NCBI GenBank assembly: GCA_002720095.2
Contig: PBGP02000017.1
Location: forward strand, 1-64,000
Reading direction: 5' to 3'
DNA: 64,000 nucleotides
From: Methanobacteriota archaeon
GTDB lineage: Archaea; Thermoplasmatota; Poseidoniia; Poseidoniales; Poseidoniaceae
The notes beneath the pieces are model-generated. The model ran no database searches and was not told where the DNA came from. It saw only the letters and a program-made list of their open reading frames with translations. Both the position numbers and the translations under genes were made by a program. The first letter of the stretch is position 1; each line of letters begins with the position of its first letter. Of this stretch, positions 50,517 to 60,016 are shown piece by piece.

Positions 50517-52910
50517 ATGAAATTTAGAACATTACTTACTGTGATGATATTTACTTTTTCTTCATTTGCGGGATGTATTTCAGAAGAAATCGAAGATAAT
50601 TCTAATTCCAAAAATGAAAAAGGTAAAGAAGATTTGGTATTACTAGATAATAATAACAATGAAATTGATATAAACCCTAACGAAGATATTTTAATCGATA
50701 ACTCATTAGATGAATCAGAAACTAAGATAAAAAATTATACTGCAGAAGAGGTTCTTGAATTAGTAGGGATTGACGATTCTCCCAACGCTAAATTAAATAT
50801 TGATGCCCCCAAAATTGGGCATGATAAATTCGGAATTCAGATAATTATGGATATACCTGCAAATACGATACCAAGTAGTCTAACCGAAGGCATTAATCAG
50901 AATATCGAAATTATATCTACAAACAAATATGATAACTTAGACCAAAAAATTAGTCATGACATTCAGGCAAAATTACCGATGGGGTCATGGTCTATCAACG
51001 TAATATTATCTGAAACTCAAGCACCTCATCCTGAAATCACAAATGCGGGAGTTGTTAACAGAATAGTAACTAATGAAGCGAACTTTCAACCAGAGGCGGA
51101 ATGGTTGATTGATTATAATTGGGATTATAATCATCTTAATTGGAATCCGAATATTGAAAATATAGCTGAAATATTTTCGCCCCCTAAGGATTGCAACGGA
51201 CACGGATTTTTAGATGGTAATAGCAATTCAGGGCAGCAATGTATATGTGATGAAGGGTTTAAATGGGACAACGGAAACTTCCAAACATGTGTTTCTAAAA
51301 GTGAAGGTACTGAAATTGAAAACAATAAAAATGATGAGGCCGATGATAATGAATTCCCAATCAACATACCAGAACCGACGGCCGCAGAATTATTTGCAAC
51401 AGAATGGAATTCTACAACTGATGAAATTAGTGGAGTTCAATCTTTTAATGGGGTTGTAGAGGTTGAAAAAAGCGGTAGTTGGTCAATTTCACTTTCAATT
51501 ATACCTACCATACCTGCTAAATTAACTGGACTAATCATGACAAATGAGACCGAATCTTATGATATGATTTTTACTTATGGTGACGAAATAAAAATTGATT
51601 TTATTCATGAAGATACGGAAGGATGGAACAAGAAATCTTCAGATCTATCTTTCGAAATTGAAAGAACAGATCAGGCTAAAATTATAGAAAGTAATGATTC
51701 TGAAATAATTGAAGGGTGTACTGATTCTGAAGCAATCAATTATAATCAAAATGCGAATCAAGACGATGGTACGTGTACCTATCATTCATCATCTAAACCT
51801 CGAATCTTAGCTCTTCATGGAGGTGGAGATAGTGCTCAAGGTTTAGAATCGCAAAGGGGTATGCAAGATTTAATGGAAGAACTTAGTGAATTTGAATTTG
51901 TTTTTGTAGACTCTCCTGAGAACGACGGAGTATGGATAAAAGACCCACCTGGCGGAAAGGGAGAAGGAACCGATGATCCAAATTGGGCTGATACTTCTAT
52001 AAATTTTTTAGATTCATATATTGAAAATAACGGACCATTTTATGGTCTTATGGGATATTCACAAGGTGCAGCAATGATTCCTGTTTATTTGGCATATTCA
52101 GACCACTCATTCGAAAAAGTAATGCATTTCAATGGGTATCTAGAGACTGGTCATCGGGGATTAATGAATACAATAAATGCTAATTCTCCATTTGTAGAGG
52201 ACTCTCTCATATTTGAAGGAGAAGATGATGCTTGGTTTGGATATGGTTCAGCAGAACTTGTGGAACATTACACAAATTCTATTCATTTAGTAGGTGATGC
52301 TGGACATCACCTCCCGCACTCTAATGACAGGGCATTTAATGATGTTGTTACATTTTTCAGAGACATATCAGAACCATCCTATGGTTGTACAGATTCCTAC
52401 GCCTTAAATTATGATAGTGAAGCAGATGAAGATGATGGGAGTTGCGAATATGAGGACAGTATGCAAGAATTTGAAATTAATACATTTTTATTTGCAAATC
52501 TTTCTGGAAATATTGAAGTCCCTAAATCTCAGTTAAAATTACACATACAAACTGCTGAAGGAACTACTCAATTCAACGTCATTCAAGATGGAGAAATCGG
52601 GAAGTGGACAGATTCACAACTTAATACATGGACTATAAATTGGAATTGCAATAATGTAAATGCTAGTTTGCAAACTCAAATCTTAGTACACTCTGAATGT
52701 GGGATTTTAATGACCAAAACATGGATTGGTTACACTAATAATTCAATAGACATCATAGAAAATGATCCTTTAGGTTTTGAAATATATCTATTTGATACGT
52801 GGGCTAATGATTATACTGGTGATGTGTATATGCCAAGTTTTACTATTCTCATTTCACTTATTGGATTACTTGGAGCAAGTTTTCTACTACGAAGAAAAAG
52901 AATTGATTAG
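50517..52910 (+). CDS. Lipoprotein with serine-hydrolase domain and GCTD repeats
   Basis: 797 residues. A lipoprotein signal ends in FAGC (Cys20). After an acidic linker come beta-rich segments, an EGF-like knot (CNGHGFLDGN...CICDEGF, about 222-258), then the first GCTDSEAINYNQNANQDDGTC repeat near 400. An alpha/beta hydrolase of the FSH1 type follows (LALHGGGDSAQG; nucleophile in MGYSQGAAM near 510; Asp near 567 in EGEDDAW; His near 596 in DAGHHLPH). A second GCTDSYALNYDSEADEDDGSC repeat comes near 622. A membrane helix and RRKRID end the protein. Such GCTD repeats are common in marine surface proteins. Activity as an esterase or phospholipase-like enzyme is inference. Confidence 0.85.
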   Translation: MKFRTLLTVMIFTFSSFAGCISEEIEDNSNSKNEKGKEDLVLLDNNNNEIDINPNEDILIDNSLDESETKIKNYTAEEVLELVGIDDSPNAKLNIDAPKIGHDKFGIQIIMDIPANTIPSSLTEGINQNIEIISTNKYDNLDQKISHDIQAKLPMGSWSINVILSETQAPHPEITNAGVVNRIVTNEANFQPEAEWLIDYNWDYNHLNWNPNIENIAEIFSPPKDCNGHGFLDGNSNSGQQCICDEGFKWDNGNFQTCVSKSEGTEIENNKNDEADDNEFPINIPEPTAAELFATEWNSTTDEISGVQSFNGVVEVEKSGSWSISLSIIPTIPAKLTGLIMTNETESYDMIFTYGDEIKIDFIHEDTEGWNKKSSDLSFEIERTDQAKIIESNDSEIIEGCTDSEAINYNQNANQDDGTCTYHSSSKPRILALHGGGDSAQGLESQRGMQDLMEELSEFEFVFVDSPENDGVWIKDPPGGKGEGTDDPNWADTSINFLDSYIENNGPFYGLMGYSQGAAMIPVYLAYSDHSFEKVMHFNGYLETGHRGLMNTINANSPFVEDSLIFEGEDDAWFGYGSAELVEHYTNSIHLVGDAGHHLPHSNDRAFNDVVTFFRDISEPSYGCTDSYALNYDSEADEDDGSCEYEDSMQEFEINTFLFANLSGNIEVPKSQLKLHIQTAEGTTQFNVIQDGEIGKWTDSQLNTWTINWNCNNVNASLQTQILVHSECGILMTKTWIGYTNNSIDIIENDPLGFEIYLFDTWANDYTGDVYMPSFTILISLIGLLGASFLLRRKRID

Positions 52911-52924
52911 GGAAAAAGAAACGC

Positions 52925-54202
52925 ATGTGTATAAAGTGCAGTGACATGCCCGAAATACCAGTTAGATATCGAAACTCTCATTTGATTGATGAGAATTGTG
53001 TTTTGCATGAGGGTAATTTCCTACTCCATGAAGATGGGAGTTGGTCAAAATCAAATGGAGATGAAGATGTAAAATATAATTTAGACGGTTCAGATCGAAT
53101 AATCACAAGAAGTTTGCAAAATTGGCATACTCACCTTGCTATGATTTTAAATCGTGGAACTGGAGAAGATTTACCTTTAAATCGTTGGTTAGAAGAAATA
53201 ATATTTCCTACAGAAAAAAAATTAAGTTCAGATTTGGTTGAATTGGGTACTAAAGCATCATGTGCTGAACTTATTGCAACAGGAACCACTTTCGCTTGTG
53301 ATATGTATTATTTTCCTGAACAAATGGCACAGGGTTTGATTGATTCGGGTATAAGAGGAATAGCCGGTGGTACAATTACTGATTTCCCAACCTCATCTTA
53401 CCCCGAAGGACCAAATCAAGCAATTAATGAGTTAGATAATATATTACGGAATGGGACCAATAACTCCAGAGTGGAATATGCCGTTGCACCACACGCAATA
53501 TATACTTGTGAAAAAGAGACGTTAATCAAAGCGAGTGAGTTATCTAGAAAACACAACTCTTTTTTGCTTACACATGCTTCAGAAACCCGAACCGAAGTAG
53601 CGAATTGCTACAAAAAAAATGATTGCTATCCTATCGAATATTTAGATTCTTTAAATTTTTTCGACTCTAATAAATCTGTACTTGCACATTGCGGATGGTT
53701 GAAGAAAAATGAAATGAGAATATTAAGTAAGAATAAATCAAAGGCTGTGCATTGCCCTACAAGTAATATGAAACTAGGTGTCGGAGGGACTATGTCATAT
53801 CCTGCAATGACTCATGCTGGTGTTGACGTAAGATTAGGAACAGACGGGTCAGCAAGTAATAATTCTATTGACTTAAGACAAGAAGCAAAATTAGCAAGTC
53901 TAATACAAAGACATGATCATTGGGATGCTTCGATTTTAAATCCTGTTGAATTATGGAAATTATCCACAAAAGGGTCTAAAGATTGGGTAACTTGGAATTT
54001 AGATGATATTAGAATGCGTCCCCTGGGGGTTGATAAAAATAGGATTTTAGCTAACCTAGTATTTTCTAACGCAGATTGTCTTGATGTGTGGGTAGATGGT
54101 GTTGAATTAAGACATGGGGGAATTACTATGTCATTAGATGTGGAAAAAATTTCAATCGATTTAGAAATCGCTGTTAATGATTACTATGAGGGAATAGATT
54201 AG
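52925..54202 (+). CDS. Amidohydrolase, MTA/SAH deaminase-like
   Basis: 425 residues of the TrzN/SsnA/MtaD amidohydrolase group, which deaminate 5'-methylthioadenosine and S-adenosylhomocysteine or related purines and triazines. Motifs: metal-binding NWHTHLAM (H-x-H), AVAPHAIYTC, THASETRTE, AHCGWL, VHCPTSNMKLG and catalytic Asp in LGTDGSASNNSIDLRQE. The order matches MtaD-like enzymes. The start may be ATG 52925 or ATG 52946 (MPEIPVRY); the first gives an extra CIKC. It overlaps the convergent Ca2+/H+ antiporter by 4 bases. AhcY is also encoded in the window, giving two possible routes for SAH. Confidence 0.82.
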   Translation: MCIKCSDMPEIPVRYRNSHLIDENCVLHEGNFLLHEDGSWSKSNGDEDVKYNLDGSDRIITRSLQNWHTHLAMILNRGTGEDLPLNRWLEEIIFPTEKKLSSDLVELGTKASCAELIATGTTFACDMYYFPEQMAQGLIDSGIRGIAGGTITDFPTSSYPEGPNQAINELDNILRNGTNNSRVEYAVAPHAIYTCEKETLIKASELSRKHNSFLLTHASETRTEVANCYKKNDCYPIEYLDSLNFFDSNKSVLAHCGWLKKNEMRILSKNKSKAVHCPTSNMKLGVGGTMSYPAMTHAGVDVRLGTDGSASNNSIDLRQEAKLASLIQRHDHWDASILNPVELWKLSTKGSKDWVTWNLDDIRMRPLGVDKNRILANLVFSNADCLDVWVDGVELRHGGITMSLDVEKISIDLEIAVNDYYEGID

Positions 54203-55332
54203 GCTAGCCAGAATGATACAGCTAAAATAGAATATGTTCCTAATAATAAAATTCCCTCAAGCCAGTTAGATTTACCATCAGAGCAAATACTATTTGCAAT
54301 TAACACTGCCAAAAATGTTGCAATTGTTTCAAATAAACCAAATTCTAATGACATGCTGATATCTAATAGCCAACCAATAATGACGGCCAAAGGTGCTATG
54401 AAAACCGCTATTTGTGTTGAGGACCCAATTGCAATTCCAATAGATAAATCCATTTTGTTTTTACCTGCAACGGTAACCGCAGTAAAATGCTCAGCTGCAT
54501 TTCCAAAAAGAGGTATTAAAATCACACCTATGAAAACTGGAGGCCACCCCAAGGAATCGGCAGTATGTTCGATACTGCCTACTAAAAATTCAGCCATTAT
54601 AGCCACTAAAATTGTAGACACTATCAAGAGTATGACAGCTTGTTTAATACTTAATAATGGCTCTTCGTTCTCATGATGATGAGCAGAATTGATAAATAAA
54701 TAAGAGTGTGTTTTTAGTTGGAATAACAGAAAGAAAACATATAAAATTAATAAAATTAAAGAAGCTATCCTTGATAAAGTCAATATGGTATCTGCTGATT
54801 GATTTTCGATTTGGCCAAATGTTGCAGGAATAATTAACGCTAGCATAGCTAACATTAACAATGAACCATTCGTACTAACAGCTTCAGAACTAAATTTCTG
54901 TTCTTTGTGTTTAATTCCTCCCCAAACAAATGCCAAACCCAAAACTAACAATAAGTTCCCTAGAATACTACCTACTAAACTTGCTTGGACTACAGTTATT
55001 AGTTTCAAAGAAGAATCAATAGTTGTAGCGTTACTAGCACCAATTAATAAGAAAATAACGATAATTAGTTCGGCTGCATTTCCAAAACTAGCATTTAAAA
55101 AAGCACCTACTCCTTGGCCTACTCGTAAAGAAATTTCTTCGGTAGCTCTACCCATTAACCATGCTAGTGGCATTATTGCGAAAAGTGACGAAAAGAATAC
55201 ACCATTGTAATTATGACTAAACTCAAAGTAAAATGAGATTGGAATTGCTAATAATAGAAATAATAATTTCGACTCTCTAGGGTCTATGAAAGATTTCCAT
55301 CCTTTAAGTATTATTTTCTCCCCTGATGACAT
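54199..55332 (-). CDS. Ca2+/H+ antiporter (CaCA superfamily, CAX type)
   Basis: 377 residues with about 11 helices in two homologous halves. The two alpha-repeat motifs are present: GAFLNASFGNAAELIIVI (about 77-94) and FIGVILIPLFGNAAEHFTAV (about 267-286), each with the G-N-A-A-E core. It should expel calcium in exchange for protons. A His/Glu stretch (NSAHHHENEEP) lies in the central cytosolic loop, as in other CAX proteins. It is convergent with the amidohydrolase and 10 bases after the surface-protein gene on the other side. Confidence 0.93.
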   Translation of the reverse strand: MSSGEKIILKGWKSFIDPRESKLLFLLLAIPISFYFEFSHNYNGVFFSSLFAIMPLAWLMGRATEEISLRVGQGVGAFLNASFGNAAELIIVIFLLIGASNATTIDSSLKLITVVQASLVGSILGNLLLVLGLAFVWGGIKHKEQKFSSEAVSTNGSLLMLAMLALIIPATFGQIENQSADTILTLSRIASLILLILYVFFLLFQLKTHSYLFINSAHHHENEEPLLSIKQAVILLIVSTILVAIMAEFLVGSIEHTADSLGWPPVFIGVILIPLFGNAAEHFTAVTVAGKNKMDLSIGIAIGSSTQIAVFIAPLAVIIGWLLDISMSLEFGLFETIATFLAVLIANSICSDGKSNWLEGILLLGTYSILAVSFWLA

Positions 55333-55342
55333 CTAGTCACCT

Positions 55343-58300
55343 CTATTTTCGATTAATCTTTCGTCTTTTAGGCGCAATCTTTTTCTCACCAAAATCATCT
55401 TCATCATCTTCATCATCATTCTTCAAAGTACTTTTTCTAACTCTGCGTTTTCTACTAGTAACTTCTCTCTCTCTTCGGTTTTTTGGTTTTGGAGCAGATT
55501 CACCAAATAGGTCATCATCATCTTCATCTAATGATTTAGATTCATTGGGTTCACCTGGATCAGATTTAACACTAGTATCCATAATTGAATCCAAATCTGG
55601 TTCTGCTGATGTACCAATGAACTCCTTCATCCAGTCTTCTCCTTCATCGTCATCTTCCGAAGATGGTGACCTACCGGCAGTAAATAATGTCGCAATTATC
55701 ATTATGAAGGCAAATATATTAAATGCAGCTAAAACATATGTAAACATATATGGAGGTGCCAATGCCTCTAATTCAACAGGTTCCGGCTCTGGTTCTGGTT
55801 CTAAGGAATCTGCGAAAACACACTTTAGTTCTCCAGTATCAAGTTGTTCACAACGATCTACGTAAAATTCTATGCTCTTATAATCCGTGTTACCTGCAAA
55901 ATCAACTGCTTGAATCTCTAATCTATGCTCACCCATTTCAAAATTCTTTGCCGCATATGTCACGAAAAAAGACGCACTATTTTCTTCTGACTCTTCATCA
56001 ATAAGTACATCTAAATTTTGCCATGTTTCCTCTATCACATTTTCAGTCCTCAAATTCCTTGTGAATCTAATTTGGATGTATTCTATCCCAACATCGTCCG
56101 TAGCACCACCACTAATCATTATGTTATCTCCATATCTGTAACTAGATTCTGTACTCTTAGAGCCTGGAGAATATAGCTCTAAGGAAGGTGAAAGTCCGTC
56201 TGCTGAAAAATGATTCACCTCAATCTCTGCAGAATTACCATATTCGTCGAAACCAGTTACACTGATTTTTAACGAGCCAGCTGGTACAGTTTCGGTCAAT
56301 GTGAATTGGTATGTGAATCCATTAGACGCACCACCTGTAGATGCCATTGAGACTTGGTTAACCAGTAAATTGTTATCAACATCTAAAATTGAAATTCGTG
56401 GGTTATTAGTACCTGCTGTTTCGTCTAATACAGCCTGTATTGTGTAACTACCAGCTTTCATGGATGTACCTTGAAGACCTAATATTTCTACAGATAGATT
56501 AGGTCCTAAGGTATCTTCACTCACTAATCTTGCATTATAATCTAATTCTAAGTCGAATTGTAAATTTCCATCAGTATCCATTGCTGCAACAGCATACCAT
56601 ACGTCTCTGTTCAAACCAGATTCAATAGGAATTGAAATCATTTGGGATGGTTCATTTTCATTTTGGAAGGTAATCGGACCTTTGACTAATTCCCATTCAC
56701 TTGAAGATAATGAAGACTTACCTTCTTCAAATATTTCTAAATTTGTACAGCGATAAATGAAATATGTTTCTCCAGTTTCTTCAATTATTTGTTGAAAGTT
56801 GACACGTACTGCCGTATCTCCAACTCTCCAAACATCAATAGAATTTAGAATAGCCTTTCGAGGTGGCGTTGTATCTTCTGTAATTGGACCAACACAGTTC
56901 TGAATGAATCTAAAATCTTCATATGTCCCCTCATTTTCATCAAATTCTCTATCCTCAAAAATCTGAAATTCCTCTAAATTATATCTTGCCTTTGTAGTAA
57001 CACAATAGTATGAATCTTGCGTCCACTGATCATCTACAACAACTTCATATGAGGAAATCTCTGCACCTACTGAACCAACTAATTCAGGAGGATTGGAAAT
57101 AAATGTTACATTTGTAATAGGTTGATTTGATCTCCAAATATTATATATTTCTCCTTCGACACCTATCTGATCAATCCAAGTTACCTTAGTTAGTGCATTT
57201 CCAATATAATTTGCAGACACTCCTGTTGGCTCAGCAACCCATGGATCAAAAGTATTTTCGAACACTGTTGCACAATTTGACTCTGAAACAGTATTATTTG
57301 TCCTTCCATTGGCATCTTCAATTGTAATACAGTAATGATAGTATCCCAAGGTCCCCCTGTATATGAAATTTGGAAAATATTTTACGCCTTCTAAGCTCGT
57401 ACCAATCATCAAAACTCCTGGTTCATTTACGTCTGTAATTGGCAACCTAGATCTCCAAATAGTGTACTCTTCTCCAACTTCGCCTAAAGAATCTGTCCAA
57501 CTAATGTTGGTAACCCCTGTTCCAGTCGTCTGAGAGGGTGTAAAAACTGCTGAAACTCCTACTGGAGTTACAGGATTAGAAGTGTCTTCTAAAATTGGGT
57601 TTAATAGTGTATTAGTGTTTACATCTCCGTTAGGGGATTGAAATCTGATGTCTTCGAAATGTAAACCCTCACCAAAATAATTAGGTAAATAGTAGGTTAC
57701 GGAATAATAAACTAATCTTTGGGTGTTAGTAGGTACATCAAGAATAATCTGATTATTTGATGGAGTTAAAGACGCCACTAGATAACTTGACTCAGCAGAA
57801 GGTAGTACAAATCCATTTGCTCGAGTAATTGGCATTGAATGTCTCCAGACTCTAATTGTTAAGCTATCTGGCCCATCATCAGGTAATCCGCCTGCATTCA
57901 GTTGATTGTAGTTAACCCATGACAATGTTGTCGTTTCAGATTGTGAATTAAATGTAGCTGTCAACAAAGTTGGGGTCCTAACAGACTCTGTGGTCTCATT
58001 TACGGAGTCGCAAAGTATATTCTGACCGCAATAGAGTTCATCCATTAGTGTTCCATCCTGTAGTTGTGTAACAACTGCATAATAGAAGTTGCCCGATACC
58101 TCTGGTGATAATTGATAATCCACAGAATGTCCTTGATGGAAAGGACTTGTGCCGTTTTTACAAAAGAAGTATGTTTCTTCTTCGCAGGCTGAAACTGTTA
58201 ATGACGACAGTGGACTTAGAGTCTGTAAATCTGATTTGGTAATTACTGAAGTGTGCCTAAAAATTAGGTATGAAGCAGTGCTTAACTGAGATAAAGCGGT

Positions 58301-58564
58301 ATTTTCAGATTGATCATCTAAACCATCTCCATCAATATTGTACCAAGAAATTGTTGATATCTCTGTGATGTTGTCATAAGTTACTGATATTCCAATTGCA
58401 GGTAAAGCTGTTTGATCATAATCTTCTTCATTCTCACCAGAATCTCCCGATTCTTTAGAATTCATTGTTGTAAATTCACTGTCAGCAAATGCAACTTGAG
58501 ATGAGCTTGAAATTAACATCAACCCAATTATTATAAATGCGCGGAGTCGTAAAGTCCCATCCAT
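55343..58564 (-). CDS. Surface protein with five Fn3-like repeats and a basic cytosolic tail
   Basis: About 1073 residues from ATG 58564, which starts a signal peptide (MDGTLRLRAFIIIGLMLISSSSQVAFA); the frame opens at 58681. Five Fn3-like modules share a T-x-S-W...Y-x-I-W-R-x2-x-P-I-T pattern (for example VGEEYTIWRSRLPITDVNEPG). They are followed by Ig-type domains with SPSLELYSPGS. A Glu-Pro stretch and one helix (YMFTYVLAAFNIFAFIMIIATLF) lead to a long tail, acidic first and then strongly basic (KRRVRKS, APKRRKINRK). No catalytic motif is seen. A role in adhesion or cell envelope is likely; the charged tail could bind cytosolic partners. Confidence 0.8.
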   Translation of the reverse strand: MDGTLRLRAFIIIGLMLISSSSQVAFADSEFTTMNSKESGDSGENEEDYDQTALPAIGISVTYDNITEISTISWYNIDGDGLDDQSENTALSQLSTASYLIFRHTSVITKSDLQTLSPLSSLTVSACEEETYFFCKNGTSPFHQGHSVDYQLSPEVSGNFYYAVVTQLQDGTLMDELYCGQNILCDSVNETTESVRTPTLLTATFNSQSETTTLSWVNYNQLNAGGLPDDGPDSLTIRVWRHSMPITRANGFVLPSAESSYLVASLTPSNNQIILDVPTNTQRLVYYSVTYYLPNYFGEGLHFEDIRFQSPNGDVNTNTLLNPILEDTSNPVTPVGVSAVFTPSQTTGTGVTNISWTDSLGEVGEEYTIWRSRLPITDVNEPGVLMIGTSLEGVKYFPNFIYRGTLGYYHYCITIEDANGRTNNTVSESNCATVFENTFDPWVAEPTGVSANYIGNALTKVTWIDQIGVEGEIYNIWRSNQPITNVTFISNPPELVGSVGAEISSYEVVVDDQWTQDSYYCVTTKARYNLEEFQIFEDREFDENEGTYEDFRFIQNCVGPITEDTTPPRKAILNSIDVWRVGDTAVRVNFQQIIEETGETYFIYRCTNLEIFEEGKSSLSSSEWELVKGPITFQNENEPSQMISIPIESGLNRDVWYAVAAMDTDGNLQFDLELDYNARLVSEDTLGPNLSVEILGLQGTSMKAGSYTIQAVLDETAGTNNPRISILDVDNNLLVNQVSMASTGGASNGFTYQFTLTETVPAGSLKISVTGFDEYGNSAEIEVNHFSADGLSPSLELYSPGSKSTESSYRYGDNIMISGGATDDVGIEYIQIRFTRNLRTENVIEETWQNLDVLIDEESEENSASFFVTYAAKNFEMGEHRLEIQAVDFAGNTDYKSIEFYVDRCEQLDTGELKCVFADSLEPEPEPEPVELEALAPPYMFTYVLAAFNIFAFIMIIATLFTAGRSPSSEDDDEGEDWMKEFIGTSAEPDLDSIMDTSVKSDPGEPNESKSLDEDDDDLFGESAPKPKNRREREVTSRKRRVRKSTLKNDDEDDEDDFGEKKIAPKRRKINRK

Positions 58565-58673
58565 TCGATTCCCTCTCAATAGAGCGTGTCTTTGGTTTTG
58601 GTTAAGACTCTGACGCATAAAAACTCTGAAAAAAGCGTACTTTCCCGAAAAAATAGAAATTTTGAATACCTGT

Positions 58674-59372
58674 CTACTCATCTACCTTAGTCGTAGACTC
58701 CGTGTGTGTTAAGGGTTCTTGTTTATCGAGCATCTTCAAGTCAGAGCCCGCAGAAAAAAATCTAACGGTAAATGTATAAATTCCTCCAAGTGTACATGTA
58801 AAAATTACTAGTACCATCGGATTCCATTCGACTCCAAGCCAATGAAAGTCTGATATTTCTAAAAATGATTGGAGGGTTGAAAGAAAAACTCCGATTAATG
58901 TGACAACTACTCTGTCTGCTCTTCCAAAACCAGAATAATTTCTTCCGAGCCCAACGCTTTGGGCTTGAGTACCCATGTAAGAGCCAAATAATGTTGATAA
59001 CGCCGCTGACCATCCCCAAATTGGATTCAAGATCCAGTTAGAATTGTATGATATTGCTAAAATTAACGCTATATCGACAATTCTATCAATGGTATGATCC
59101 AAAAAATCACCATAGCGACTTACTTTTCCGTATTTTCTTGCAATAGTACCGTCTAACCCGTCAAAAACACCCGTTAAAATTATGAATAAAAATGCAAGTA
59201 TAAAAGATATCCCTCCCGAAAAACCTCTTTCTGCAGTTAACAAAAAATAGCAGGCTAGAATTGCTAGCGGAATTGTAGACCATGTCAGTACGGATGGTGG
59301 AACATTACCCATCCTTGTGATTAATGGATTTATAAGAACCTCCCATTTACTCCGTAATCTCTCTAATCCCAT
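58674..59372 (-). CDS. CDP-alcohol phosphatidyltransferase
   Basis: 232 residues, about six helices. The family motif D-G-x2-A-R-x8-G-x3-D-x3-D is complete in DGTIARKYGKVSRYGDFLDHTIDR (about 73-95). Such enzymes displace CMP from CDP-lipid with an alcohol (glycerophosphate, inositol phosphate, serine). It might make archaetidylinositol phosphate or a phosphatidylglycerol-type head group; in this organism GpsA supplies glycerol-3-phosphate. The upstream kinase gene is 42 bases away. The substrate is not settled. Confidence 0.9.
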   Translation of the reverse strand: MGLERLRSKWEVLINPLITRMGNVPPSVLTWSTIPLAILACYFLLTAERGFSGGISFILAFLFIILTGVFDGLDGTIARKYGKVSRYGDFLDHTIDRIVDIALILAISYNSNWILNPIWGWSAALSTLFGSYMGTQAQSVGLGRNYSGFGRADRVVVTLIGVFLSTLQSFLEISDFHWLGVEWNPMVLVIFTCTLGGIYTFTVRFFSAGSDLKMLDKQEPLTHTESTTKVDE

Positions 59373-59414
59373 CGCAACACCATAGTGTATCTAAGTTAAT
59401 ACTATTATTAAATT

Positions 59415-59945
59415 CTAGGGGTTTAATTCACTTATCCAATCTAAATTTAGCATTAATGATTCTTTATCGTGATTAAGCCATAGAATGAATTCGTTCCGTA
59501 AGTGTTCTATACTGTTAGTACTATTGTTGAGTTCCAAAGTGATTATATTTTCATCTAGTTCATTTATTATCGCACTCAAAAATTCAAATTCTTTATTTTC
59601 TTGAATTTTTTCAAGTGTCCATTTTCTTTCTATCAATCTCTTTTCCAAAATGTCTGGACTGCATCTAAGTACAATTATTCTATCTACTGGAAGATAATGG
59701 GATAAATGTCCATCAATTAAAACCGTATCTTCGGGGGGGTGTTTCCATTTTTCTGATAATTTTTGATTTAGCAACTCAATATCAATTTCCACTGTTTCAG
59801 AACTATTGTTTACATTTGCAATTGTGTCGTTTTCAATAGCCAAATCTAAAACACTCATTGTCTTAAATCCAAGCTTAGAACAGAAACTAGTTTTTCCTGT
59901 TCCTGGTGTTCCAGTAACTGCTATTCTCAGTGGCTGCACATACAT
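59415..59945 (-). CDS. Adenylate kinase-like NTPase, Fap7/AK6 type
   Basis: 176 residues. P-loop GTPGTGKTS (about 11-19), a short NMP-binding region, VLIDGHLSHYLPVDRIIVLRCSPDILEKRLIER (Walker B-like, with the D-G-H-x-S/A-H-x-L signature of Fap7/AK6), then a C-terminal helical part. Fap7 homologues take part in small-subunit rRNA maturation and have adenylate kinase activity. The ATG start at 59945 overlaps the opposite-strand ORF that starts at 59930, but that ORF's real start is probably ATG 60017. Confidence 0.9.
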   Translation of the reverse strand: MYVQPLRIAVTGTPGTGKTSFCSKLGFKTMSVLDLAIENDTIANVNNSSETVEIDIELLNQKLSEKWKHPPEDTVLIDGHLSHYLPVDRIIVLRCSPDILEKRLIERKWTLEKIQENKEFEFLSAIINELDENIITLELNNSTNSIEHLRNEFILWLNHDKESLMLNLDWISELNP

Positions 59946-60016
59946 CGGAAAACGTCAAAGGATATAGGCTGATATACAGTAGAACTAAGCACATTACCTC
60001 TCTCAGATACAATTGC

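Noticed and set aside
51714-52452. GCTD...DDGTC repeats as CRISPR-like or mobile repeats
   Set aside because: They are two protein-level repeats within one gene, 670 bases apart, not a DNA repeat array.
55326-55865. Plus-strand 179-codon Ser-rich ORF
   Set aside because: Antisense to the acidic tail of the Fn3-like surface protein (GAA/GAT repeats read backwards as Ser/Phe).
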